Assembly: GCA_013399875.1 (NCBI GenBank) | Contig: VXAZ01000443.1 | Coordinates: forward strand, 1,345 to 65,344 | Source: Gymnorhina tibicen | Taxonomy: Eukaryota; Chordata; Aves; Passeriformes; Artamidae | DNA: 64,000 bases | Direction: 5' to 3' | Shown: one piece after another, positions 48,040 through 59,430 of the stretch | How positions within the stretch are numbered: the first letter of the stretch is position 1 | How the letters are laid out: every line of letters begins with the position of its first letter | Position numbers and translations under genes: made by a program | The notes under the pieces: model-generated | What the model was told of the DNA's origin: nothing | Seen by the model: the letters and a program-made list of their open reading frames with translations, nothing else | Database searches by the model: none

Positions 48040-48240
48040 GCAGTGAAGACAAACTCATATGGAAACTCCATGTAGCATAGCTGCATTTCATCTCATTGTC
48101 ATGTTTCTTCTTCAGAGAATGTTTCTTCATCCTGTGATAGTTTCTTCATCTTCATTCCTTGATAGCTTTTGAACAGCTGTCAAGTAAAATTTTATTTCTA
48201 GATATTTCTTTTGCCTTCCAAATCAACTGTTGATTCCCAC
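48040..48240 (+). repeat. Local direct duplication (second pair), copy 1
   Basis: The segment contains GAAGACAAACTC, AAACTCCATGTAGCAT, CTGCATTTCATCT, TTTCTTCTTCA and TTGATAGCTTTTGAACAGCTGTCAAGTAA in this order. The same order is found at 49590-49760, with some insertion in this copy. Confidence 0.65.
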
Positions 48241-48518
48241 CAAGTGGGAGCAGAATGTGAAAAATCTCGTACTCTCAGTTATGTAGAATCAACAAAGTCA
48301 TCCACCCAGCTGGTCTACTGGTACCCATAGTCAGCAATTGGAGCCCAGACTTGACTGGCAGCACATGCCAAACCACAGGGCAGAATCAAGTTAGATAATG
48401 AAAGAACAAACCATGCTGTGGTAGTAAACACACATATTAGTAAAGAAAAAGCAATAAGCAGGGGGATTCTGCCTAACATGAGCAGAAACTTTTGATGTTT
48501 AAATGCATTCAAAAAAAG

Positions 48519-48591
48519 AATAATAATAATAATGATAATATTAGCAGTAACAATAATAATAATAACAACAATAACAGTAATAATAATAATA
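48519..48591. repeat. (AAT)n microsatellite, interrupted
   Basis: About 73 bases of TAA/AAT units are interrupted by GATAATATTAGCAGT and CAA/CAG units. Confidence 0.9.
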
Positions 48592-49589
48592 GCTAAATGA
48601 AACAAGGCAATCAATGGGAGTGAATAAGAAATGACAGCAAACAACAGTAAATCATAGGATCAGATAGCTGGCAGACTTAAAAGAGTTGAATACAATGATG
48701 ATCCAATAGTCAAATTAAAAAATGTCCTAAAGGGGAAATTAATTCAAACTATGACTCTAAAATCTCACTTATTTCTCAAAGAAGAAACTAAGTATTCACA
48801 AGGAAGGTTTAAATGCATGCCTGAACAAGACAAACAAGTACAATTCTTGGAAGGTTAACAGATGAGAGGGCCTGGGCAGATGAGGAAAAATGAACTGAAT
48901 GATTCTTACTGTCCTGTACTCTCTAGGTTGTTATTCATAGAGAAAAGCGTACTAACACAAGCTTTGTGAAAGATAATTTTTATCCTCTTTTTGTTGAAAA
49001 ACAGATTATTAAAGTTATATATCAGAAGCAATCAAAGCAAAGAGTAAACAAACTACACTTTACATGAAATTCATAGTTCCATATTTATTTTCTTCACAAA
49101 ATCATAACTTGTATGCCTGAATTTTTATTAGGAATAAGAAACAATCAAATATATAAGAATATATGTAATATATATTAAATAGCTGTTACTCTTATCTAAA
49201 AGCTGTAAACACTGTGAATGGCTTGTAAGAACAGTTTTGTACAACACGATCAGAATAGAAAACAGTCATGCCTGAACTCTAATAGGTAGGTAAATATGCA
49301 TACATATATATCTATAAGAACACATGAATATACATATTCTCACTGAAAAAAAATCTGGGTATTGTTCTGCTAATTTTAAACAGACTGTAATAATATAAAG
49401 TCACTATATAACTTAGTTGCCAGTATTACAATATAATATGCGACTTTCTGGATATACGGAAAGAGAGAGAATTTAGAGGAAAATAGTTTAATTAGGCTTT
49501 AATAATAGCTTTGTTAACTCAGTAAATATTCCCTGATAGCACATCCACATTATTTCTTTAACCATTGCAATCCATTAAGGCCTGTGTCC

Positions 49590-49760
49590 ACGAAGACATC
49601 ACATGTATGGGCCCACACCTCAAACCTCCATGGATCATGCCTGCATTTCATCTACAACTTTCATATTTCTTCTTCAAAAATGATGACTACATTGATAGCT
49701 TCTGAACAACTGTCATGTAAGTTTTATTAGAAATTTGCTTTTTCTCCCAAATCATCTATT
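49590..49760 (+). repeat. Local direct duplication (second pair), copy 2
   Basis: This matches 48040-48240 in order and orientation: GAAGACATCAC, AAACCTCCATGGATCAT, CTGCATTTCATCT, TTTCTTCTTCA, then TTGATAGCTTCTGAACAACTGTCATGTAA. The copies lie about 1.55 kb apart. Confidence 0.65.
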
Positions 49761-52700
49761 CTTTTCTCCTCTTGATTCAATGTCTTCCGTCAGTCCTTTG
49801 CTCTGCCACAGCTGGGCCCAGCTGCTACTGAAAAGTCACAATTTTCTAACCATACATGAGGGAGGAAGCAGAAAAGAGTATCCTGATCCCATTATTAGAG
49901 TTTCGGGGGTTTTCCCTGTATTTTCTGTGAGGAAGTTCTTCTAAAGTTAATTTATTTTAAATCAGCCCCTTGTGAAATGTGTGCTTCTGTTAGATGTCTG
50001 CCAGCTGATGATAACAGCAGGAAAGCTTTTAGCTTCCTCTGTTTCTTTCTCAATAACACTGGTCAAAAATACAGTATGACTTAACAGGAGAGATACATCA
50101 TGAATAATTGAAGCAAATTATGTAAATATTTTTGTTGATGAACATACAAACTGATTCCAGTCAACTATGAACAGAATACTGTGCCACAAACACATCACAT
50201 GCATTAAATTAAATTATATACTGGAACAAGATTTCTTGATATCTCACACTATAAGTATTTAAGCCTGGATTACAGATCCTTTGCCTCTATAACTGGTTCT
50301 TTATCAACTCTGATAGTTGCCAAGAACCTGCTCTTCTTGGCAACCTACATCTCTCCTGAGCTGTAGAAAAAGAGCAACACAATTTTGTCCTGTAACTTAT
50401 GCTGTAAGTTGCTCTTTGCTGACCTATTACTATGGGTTTAATTTATCATAACAGATAAGGGCTGGGAGTTAGCCATAAGGAATTGTGCTTGCTTATGCCT
50501 AAAGTCAAGCCAAGACTTCCCACTGTACATTTAATTAACATTTTAATGGATGTTTTAATGCAGTGGAAATTCATCAAAGTAGGACCTAAACTTGTTGTGA
50601 ATAAAAGCATGTATATGTTACCATAGCAGTAGAGTGAGCCTCTCCCTTCAACTTGCGCAGTATTTTCTAGCAATTTAGTATAATTTTATAATTAAAAATA
50701 AAACACGTCCATAAAGCTAATTCAACGTGGAGAGATGAAAACAGAATAGGCAAGAAATAGTCCTACCACATCCCATAAAAATCCTTTGCCTCTTCCAGCC
50801 ATTAATGACTTCCTCTCACTAATCACCAATAATAAGTCAAACTAGGACAACCATACCTCCAGTATAAATCATTCAGTTCAAACATTCCCTTTGATTTAGA
50901 CTTCACAAACTAGCTCAGGAGATTTTGTTTGATTAATTGTTCTTACATGCTTAGTTAATTTAAAAAGTATATATTTTGTAGCACGTGATATAAACCCTGA
51001 ATTTAACAACCCATTCCCATACTTGCCCCCCCTCAAGGGTTCAAATACAGTTTAAGCTGCTAGAATTAATGGAGAAAAGTAATGCTGGCAAAGAAGAAAT
51101 ACGGCCACATAGGACAAATTTGGCTGTGCTCATTCTGTCATTCTTTTCTCTCTTTTTCATAACTATAAAACAGAATAAGACATTACAGTGCAAAAGATTG
51201 TTTATGGAACATAGATTTTTACACATAAACTGCCTAGTGTCAGGAAACTCAGAAATTAAATTTCTTTTCTGATTTGCTTTGTGTTCTGCCTTTTCCTTCA
51301 TCTTTTCCTTCCAAATATGATTTTACCCTTCGGTGAAGTTAATGATATAATAGAATTGATCTACTCTTGCTTATATGTTACAACACACCATATGTTTCTT
51401 TATTAAGTTTATTATGTTTTTTATTAAGTGATATAAGTCCTGTTTATCCCTTAGATTATTATCCAGCAAACATAGAAACGATCATTTGTATTAGTATTAT
51501 TAGTACTGGTTTCTGCAAAGAATGTTATAGATAAATCTTTTTGAAAGACAGTAAAAGATGTAATGTTCGAAAAGTATGTACAAAAATCAGCATATATTTA
51601 CAGTATGGTTTACAGGCATTAGCAGGAAAACAAGAGAGAGTTTGGGAAGTTACTAATATTTTCCTTAAAAGAATCATGTAGACTTTGACATAAAATATGA
51701 AGAAAACTGTACAGTAATTATGGAGATATGGAGGAATAGATACATGCTGTCCTACAGAATTGAGGTCAACACAAAATATATGAGAACACAGAATGACTAT
51801 AGTACATATAATGAATTACAGAACACAAATGCTGCATTGTAGTCTAAATATTTAAAATATTCCTTTTTCCAGTGATTTTCTCCTTTAGATTACTGGCAAC
51901 ACAATTTTTTGCTTTTCAAGCAAATATAAAAGGTGAAATGGTAAAAATATTTGAAAATAAAAGATCAAAGGGGGAGCAAAATAATGGTTAAATACTCCTT
52001 TCAGTTTTTTGTTTTGCAATGCTGCAGAATTTACCAAATCTCTTTGGTGTTTCAATTCACCAGGCCTTTCCCCTGAAATGCCTCTTTTGTATTTACTACA
52101 AAGGTTTGCTAGTGCAAAGTACAAAATATTCTTTAGTTAAAGACAAGTTATTGGTACTGTGACTGTAAATGCATTTGACTACAAGATATGTGACCAGGCA
52201 CTCAGCTGATTGAATGAGTCTTCCAGTCTTAACAAATTTATGAGATTTCTTTTCACAGCTTATTCTCCATCAGGACCCTTTTCTCAGGGCTGCTGCCTAA
52301 TGAGCCTGATTCCAGTCTGTGGTATAAGACTGCATATTCATCTTTGTTGTAGCACATTGGGATCTGGTTGCTCCCTTTCTCCAGGCTTTTGAGGTACCTG
52401 TGAATGTCAGCCCTCTTTGAGCATTCCAGACATTTGTGCTGACTTGGTCTTACTGCCTGGGGGGAGGGTGCTTTCCAGCCCGTTAGTCCATAGCATTGCT
52501 GAAGATAATAAATTTTTGGTTTGTTTTGATTTTATTGTTCATTTTGGCACAGGGTGTATAGTTGAAACAGAAACACTATAGAAAAACAGTGAAGTTTTAG
52601 AGCAGATTATTCAAGAATGTATTATACACTGACACAATTTCTAAACCTATGTATTCTTGTAAGGTTTTAAAGATGCTTCTCTACTTTTCTAATGATTCAC

Positions 52701-55310
52701 AATATTCTATTCATTACCTATTGTTATAAGATCAGGCAATGAAGAATGCAGAACAACAGAATAGCATAAAAAATGTTGGGTTCAAGTTTGTTCTTTAAGA
52801 GAAAGAAGGGGAAAATTGCCAAAACTATTAGAAAGGTAAAAGAATTGGACAGAATATGAAAACATTATATCTGGTTTATTTATTAATAATCAGATATTTT
52901 ATTTAAAATTTTTTGGCTGAAAAATACCACATTTTTTATTTGAGGAGACCTATATTTTGCCAACAGTGTTGTTAATCTCACATACAAAAAGAAATACAGG
53001 TTTGGGTGTTTTCTCTGTGTGTCTGTAATTCTGCAATTTCATTTTCTTTGTGTATCCAGCTTCTTTTATGTCTCTAAGTTGCTACAGTACAGAAAAGTTT
53101 ACAACTTATGATTACAAGCAATCAGAAGGAAAATCTTAATTAATTTACATGCCTATACCACTTCTGTTTTCTTTTGGGACACTAATGGAAACTGCCACCA
53201 TTCTGTTAGCATCTCAAAGGAAATATCAGCATTTGAAATAGTCTGTAGTTGTTCTGGACAATAGAATAATAAATTTCAGCAAATGCTCCACTATTCAGTT
53301 GACAAATAGAAAACTGTACCAACAAGACTTAAAACATCACATTCAAGCTGTAGACCCTTTGTCAAGCTGTGTGTTAACTCAGCATGAGGGGCATTGTGAA
53401 GACATACCAGAAAAGCTGTCACTAGAAGCTAAAAGAACTTCAGGCTTCAGTGCTTGCTCCTCACAAGGATATATGTAAAAGGTTGCTGTCAGCTCCTGCT
53501 TCAAATTAAATAAGGAATAAGATTCAGGCTTGTCTCCCACTGTTCCGCTTAAACCACTAAATATCTGCAAGCATGAGTGCATCTTATAAGTGTAGTCAGA
53601 AGCCATGGGAATTTAAGATTTTTCAAGAGCTGTTCTCATAAAAGCAGCCAAACAATGACTGACTGTCTGCCAATATCTGTATTTAAACTTATTTCATTAA
53701 GTATAAGCTGCCTCTTCAACAAGTGCATTTATAATAACCTTCATGTAGCTTTAATGAAGTGTTTTGGAGACCTGGCTGTACAGAATTTGCAGATAATATT
53801 TGTCTCTTTCCCTTGGATTTCCACCATCTTTATTTTTTTTTCTATGTGGAAAAGCATACCTGATTCTGTAGGAAACCAATTAATAGGAGTATATTTTAAA
53901 TGTTTTCTTTAACCACTTATTCATAGTATATCTTGTGTCTTTCTTCATATTGTTTCAAACACACCTAAGATATTTACAAGTCAAATTCTCTGCAGAAATG
54001 TTATGAACACAGTATAAGACTTGAGTTTGTTAAACTGAAATATACTTACTTCATCTAATGCTCCCTTAAATATATGCAAAAATCTTAGTATGATGGTAAT
54101 TAAACTTACATGACATTGCTGATACTCCATGAGAATTTTAGTATAAAAATTATTTCCTCTGCTTTGCCATATTGCCTAGGTAATAGAAATGGGACCCAGC
54201 CTATAGCACTGGTAGTGCCAATGACATTTCTGCTTTCTGAATCTTAAAAAGAAAAAAAAATATTGCAGATAAAGTCATATGTAGTTTATATTTTCTTTTC
54301 AAGAGTTTAATATTTAGTAATCCACTAATAGTAATCACTAAACCAAAATCACCTTTGAAGTTAATGCATGTTTTGCAGTGAAAAAGACTATGGAATCCAA
54401 TTTCAAAAGATCTGCCCAAAAGTTTCATATCAAAATACTGATGATATTGAATAATCCTTTTGCTACTGATAAAGTACTCCATTTTGATGTACTCCATTCA
54501 TTCTTATGGAATTCTATCTGAGCACCAGAATATGAAAAAATCCAATTGTTTGCAATAGTTTGCAATAATTATTAGATTATATACTTATGAAACTGTGAAT
54601 TTACCTTTAAAAAGGTTTTGCTGCAACAACGCTACCAATCCTTTGGAAGTTCCAGACACTACTTATACACACTTAATGGAGAATTATTTCAGCTTTATAT
54701 TACTACATCAGGATAATGCCACCTTACTCTACACTTACATTACTCTTTTGAAGGTGTTGAGCTGGTCATACAAAGTCACAATACTGACTAAAGTACAATG
54801 TACCTTTTTGTGTGTGTGTGGAGCTGAGCTTCTGTGATCTGAAGAGGTGGGAGGGTTGTCTTTGAGAAACTCCTCAGTCACTACAGGGACAATCAGAGAC
54901 CTACATGCAGCACAAAGAATCAATTCAGCCTGAAGAGAGTTATTTCTTTTTTTTCTTTTAATCCAGAAAAATGCCCATGCAATGACTCTTTCCCCACTGA
55001 GTTCTAGCTGATACAATCTAGACAAACATGACAAGACATAACAAATGTTATTTCTGCAATACAACTTCAGATATCACTGCTGAGAAAAAAAAATTAAGAG
55101 TAAAAGCTGTTGTTGGTTCTCCACCTGCAGACACTATTTGTCAAGGTTAATATTTAGTACTACCTGCTCATGCTGCTCTATTAAAAGTCTTTGCTGAGTC
55201 ACTGGAAATAAGGCATTATGGTAAATAAATAATTCACTCCATTCATACAGCTCTGCCTTTTTGGAACTATTATTTGAATTACAAAATGTTTATTGCCAAC
55301 ATAACGAAGA

Positions 55311-55329
55311 TGTTTGTTTGTTTGTTTGT
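55311..55329. repeat. (TTTG)n microsatellite
   Basis: Four to five TTTG units follow AACGAAGA. Confidence 0.85.
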
Positions 55330-56649
55330 ATGTGGGCAGCTGTCCAACAAAGATTTCAGATGTGTAAGAGAAAGAAAATGACATAATTATTATAATTTCA
55401 TCAGATATCTTTTCAACCCTAAATCCTTCTAAACGAAATTTAAAAATAATCTGAAATGCACAGCAAAGAGAGATAAATATCAGTGGGATCTTGGTACAAT
55501 AGTGACATGCTCTAGGAGCTGAGCAGGTGTTAGTCTACAGAATAAATCATAGAGGAAGATGATAGTTACTTTCAAAGCATTAATATCCTATGGAAATGTA
55601 GCCATTTGCCTGTTACTGGCTGTTTCATAACGGTAAATTTAATAGAAGGAGAATAACTTGAGAGGATTCTAGAGTAATTTTTCTAAAGGAAATTTGTCCT
55701 AAACACATTTTTCCAGTATGCTATCTGACCTTTGAACGTGGTAGGTACATTAAATATATAGTTTATTAATAGCAAAAAATAAATACACCAGAAGAAAATT
55801 AAATAGTAAAAAATCCACCTTAGTAGTAATCTATGATGGGCAAGCTTAAAGGCTGGAAGGGTCAGTTTGATATTGACAACTATATAAGCATTTGCAACTT
55901 ACACATTAGTCCAGACCTCTGGGATCCTAAATAATATTTATAATTCATAATGTTTCACAGCAAACAGGATCTAGCATGTCAAGAGGGTGGGCACAGCACT
56001 TTTTAACCACCTAAGCATACAGCTCGGTTTCTATTTACTCAAAGATCATGAATTTTACTGGTACAGGACATGGTTAAGGGACACCAACAAACAAAAGCCA
56101 AAGCATGCAAGTTCTCCTGGTTACTATTGATACCTACATGGTCCAAAGCCCAAATGAAATCCTTTAAAACATTTTTGCAGTAAGCATCCAGAGTGCAGGC
56201 ATATCTGCATACACATACAATTAAATATACTTCTTTTATCCAAATACACTTTCTTTTATCCAAGTACAGTATCTGATTATAGCTACCAAAAATGATATTC
56301 CAGGAAGGTAAGGTCAGTGCAATGTTCCAGCTGAAACCAGCCTAGTAGATGAGATTCCAGCAATGCAATGTGACACATATATCACCAGGCCAATTTCAAA
56401 GTGTGGATATATTTGTTCTGATGGTGAAGAAAAGCAAAATAAAACAGTATATAGCCCATCTGCATATGATTTCTGCCCTAGGGAGCTAAAAATATAGAGT
56501 GTGACAAGTATAAGATGTTTCCCTTATGTATTCCTAAAAGTGTCATTGATGGAAAGACATCTGAAGACCTTTATTGCCAACAGTATATCCAAATTTCTCT
56601 TCTCTGAGAAACAGAGCTCAGTTGGTATATTACTTGTCAATCACAGATG

Positions 56650-57289
56650 CCAATAATAATGAACAGTGAAATGCCAACTCAGTTGTAGCTCGTGGTATCA
56701 GACACTGCACGTCCAACAGCAGCAAGAATGGTCTCACAGTCAGGGGAAAGTGAGAAGAGAGGAAAGAACAGCCTTGTTACTCTCAGATCCAGCCAGATCC
56801 CTGGCTCTGGAGCAAGGAGGACAGACCAATGATGCTATCATGGGTCAGCCACAGATCAGTGATTTCCAGGCAAGTCCACAGAGAGGAGACAGGTCCAAAA
56901 TAAAGCCAGGAATACAAGTTGATGCATCAGGATGAGGAGCAACAAGATATATGGATAAGCACAGGCATGACAGACCAATGCTGCATGAGCTTAAGCACAG
57001 CTGTTGGGAGAAAGAGGGGCTGACAAAGTTTCTCACACCTCTGTCTGCAGCACTCTGATTACACGTTGCATGGCCACACCATGTCAGAGTAGGCTGTGAG
57101 CACAGGCAGCTCAGCCTCTCAGAGGGTTTTGAAAACCTGAGCTCCCACAGCAGTGCAAAAGGTGTTAATCTGAGAGTTCCCTGGCATTATAAGGTGGTGC
57201 ATTCCCACTCCCCTGCCTTTTTCAGGCCACACTATGATCTGAGAAATGCTTGTTGGGCCTTGGCCCTGACAAACAGCACCTGATGAACA
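56650..57289. repeat. Unclassified dispersed repeat, copy 2
   Basis: A GC-richer block shares CAGGCAAGTCCACAG (56869-56883), CAGGTCCAAAATAAAGCC shortly after it, and the following ATATGGATAAGCACAGGCATGACA part with the segment at 41310-41860. The outer edges are uncertain. An 89-codon frame (56666-56935) shares a short similar stretch with the frame at 41336-41551, as expected if both are copies of one repeat. I cannot name the family. Confidence 0.5.
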
Positions 57290-57324
57290 GTTTCTGATAA
57301 CCTTCTTTTGAGCTTATCAGAAAC
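57290..57324. repeat. 11-bp perfect inverted repeat (hairpin-capable)
   Basis: GTTTCTGATAA (57290-57300) is followed after 13 bases by its exact reverse complement TTATCAGAAAC (57314-57324). ACA before and ACTGT after extend the pairing if a 2-base bulge is allowed. No T-run follows, so it does not look like an intrinsic terminator, and the genome appears eukaryotic. Confidence 0.8.
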
Positions 57325-57515
57325 ACTGTCTGCTCCCAGGAATTCTGGCTAACTAATGAGCTCCTGCTTTTTTTATTTTTATGAACAGCCTTTGAAACTA
57401 TATTTTTGCCTGAATGTCATACCATTGTTGTTCTCACAATTTCATAGAAAGTTGCCAATCCAAAATGTGGCAAGGATGAAACATTGCTATAACTAAAGCC
57501 CATTCTTCTGCAGCC

Positions 57516-58045
57516 TGTCCTGGGTTACAGTGTATTCTATTACCATGAGCTGTTGAGACCAGGTGTAGCAATGCTCCTTGCCTCCTCCCTCTGGACTAGC
57601 TTCTGTTAATGGGCCGAACAATGCCTTGCCCCATGACTCACCATCCCATTGTGAGATGCTCCGCCCAGGGGGAAGGAACCAAGCATTCCCACCAGGATAA
57701 AAACTGGGGTTTGAAACAGCATGGGCAGCCTTACCTGCTGGGATCTCAGAGGACAAGCACTACACCACCACTGGATTTTTTGGAGGAGGACCAGACTTCT
57801 TTTCTACAAGATCAGTGCTTCAACAGAACCATTTCAAAGAGAACTGCAGCTACCGCTACATCGGACTGCTACCAACACCCTGCCCAGCAGGGTGCCAGGT
57901 TGTACCCCCGACTCTGTGAGGCTTTAAACCAGTTTCTCTGTATTATTGTTTTGTTATGTATGTATACATATATATTAGTAAAAACTGTTGTTCCCATTTC
58001 CTTATATCTTTGCCTGAACATTGATATGAGTTATCCAGTTAACTC
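57516..58045 (+). mobile_element. Solo LTR, ERVL-like, 3' edge approximate
   Basis: It starts TGTCCTGGGTTACAG. A GGATAAAAACTGGGG promoter element lies near 57694-57708, an AGTAAA polyadenylation-like signal at 57977-57982, and the tail continues TATCTTTGCCTGAAC. The right end is placed where AACTCA meets CAGAT. The left flank is CAGCC, three of five identical, so the duplication is weak. The 3' half is related to the LTR at 31595. A 165-codon frame (57609-58106) runs across most of the transcribed part and past the LTR end; see findings. Confidence 0.68.
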
Positions 58046-58747
58046 ACAGATATCTCTAGTGTTAACTGCTTTAGCAGGAATGGAGGAAGAAATTCCATCT
58101 TACTGAAGGCAAGGGCCATGAATTATGAAACAATTTGGATACGTGCTTCTGTAGTGATGATAGTCCTCTGTCACATGATATATTAGACCTTTTCTCCCTT
58201 TCAGTTATGTCAAATAGTTTCTCGCTTTTTATGAGCCTGTCTTTAACTATCAATCCTACCAGCAGCTCACCTTTTTGAAAATCCATAGTAAAAATATTTC
58301 CTTCTTTGCATCTAGCTCTTAATTTCTCCCTCCCTCTGCATTCCTAATCTAATGCCTGTCTAAAATGTTTTTGGCTTCTTGTTTAGAATGTAGAATTTGC
58401 TAAAGAAATTATACAAAATACCATATTTCACCAATCAAACATTCCATGAGGAACATTTCTTTTTCCCTTTCCTTTTTGTAAAAGTTTTAAATTAGGCACT
58501 TAATCACTCTTCATAACATCTGAGAGTCATTTGGTGGAGCAACTTTCTCTAAAATAATCTTTTTATCTATTTTAGCCAGCTAAGTGGTGTAAAATGAAAG
58601 TGTAACACTAAAATGTATTACTACATTAGCTGAACCATGTATATTTAAATGGATAGATATAGCACAATCATTCCAGTTTTTAGATTCAGTAATTTGTAGA
58701 CTTACTGTTGTAAGTAAGTTAGCTCGTATAAATAATAGTTGGACAAA
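58046..58747. other. AT-rich non-coding DNA, nothing recognised
   Basis: No supported gene or named repeat. Confidence 0.55.
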
Positions 58748-59430
58748 TCACAGAATCAGAAAACCACAGAATATGCTGAGTTGGGAGGGACCCATAAGGA
58801 TCATTGAGTTCAACTCCTGGCCCTGCAAGGAACCATCCCCAAGAGTCACATGACGTGCCCAAGAGAATTCTCCGAACACTTCTTGTACTCTGTCAGGCTT
58901 GGTACTGTGACCACTTCCCTGGGTGATGCCTTAGGTGAGCCTGTTCCAATGCCCAAACGCCCTCTGGGTGAAGAACCTTTTTCTAATATCCAACCTAAAC
59001 CTCCCCTGACACAACTTCAGGCTATTCCCTCAGGTCCTGTCACTGGTCACCACAGAGAAGAGATCAGTGTCTGCTCTTTCTCTTCCCCTCACGAGGAAAT
59101 TGTAACTGCGGTGAGGTCTCCCCTCAGTCTCCTCTTCTCCAGGCTGAACAGACCAAGTGACCTCAGCTGCTCCTCATATGGCTTCCCCTCAAGGCCCTTC
59201 ACCATCTTTGTTGCCCTCCTTTGGATGCTCTCTAATAGTTTCATGCTTTTCTTATATTGTGGTGTCCAAAATTGCCCCCAGCACTTGAGGTGAGGCTGCC
59301 CCAGTGCAGAGCACAGTGGGACTATACCCTCCCTTGCCTGCTGGCAATGCTGTGCCTAATATCCCCCAGGACACGGTGGGTCCTCCTGGCTGCCTGGACA
59401 CTGCCAACTTATATTCATTGGAGCTTCACT
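58748..59430 (-). mobile_element. CR1 LINE 3' end, antisense
   Basis: It begins with the reverse complement of a CR1 3' terminus (TCACAGAATCAGAAAACCACAGAAT, GAGTTGGGAGGGACCCA). It continues antisense through GAGCCTGTTCCAATGCCC, GTGAGGTCTCCCCTCAGTCT, TCTTCTCCAGGCTGAACAG, CACTTGAGGTGAGGCTGCCC and GGGTCCTCCTGGCTGCC. The 3' terminus differs from the copies at 25577 and 63723, suggesting another CR1 subfamily. The 147-codon plus frame over it is a shadow. Confidence 0.88.

Larger units (their letters stand above)
47593..56649. other. Long AT-rich stretch, no gene recognised
   Basis: This is about 9 kb without a supported gene, LTR or CR1 copy. It contains the local duplication pair 48040/49590, an AAT-type microsatellite (48519-48591) and a (TTTG)n run (55311-55329). 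Short frames up to 111 codons (53577-53912; 54735-55064 minus) have no motif. The 52330-52500 part is GC-richer and faintly CR1-like, but I could not confirm it. Confidence 0.5.

Noticed and set aside
52330..52500. Possible CR1 fragment
   Set aside because: Only one short stretch (AGCCCGTTAGTCCATAGCATTG) resembles CR1; not enough to call.
57290..57324. Rho-independent terminator or pre-miRNA
   Set aside because: No T-run follows, the genome appears avian, and an 11-bp stem is too short for a miRNA precursor.
58850..59293. Plus-strand frame of 147 codons
   Set aside because: It is the antisense shadow of the CR1 at 58748-59430.
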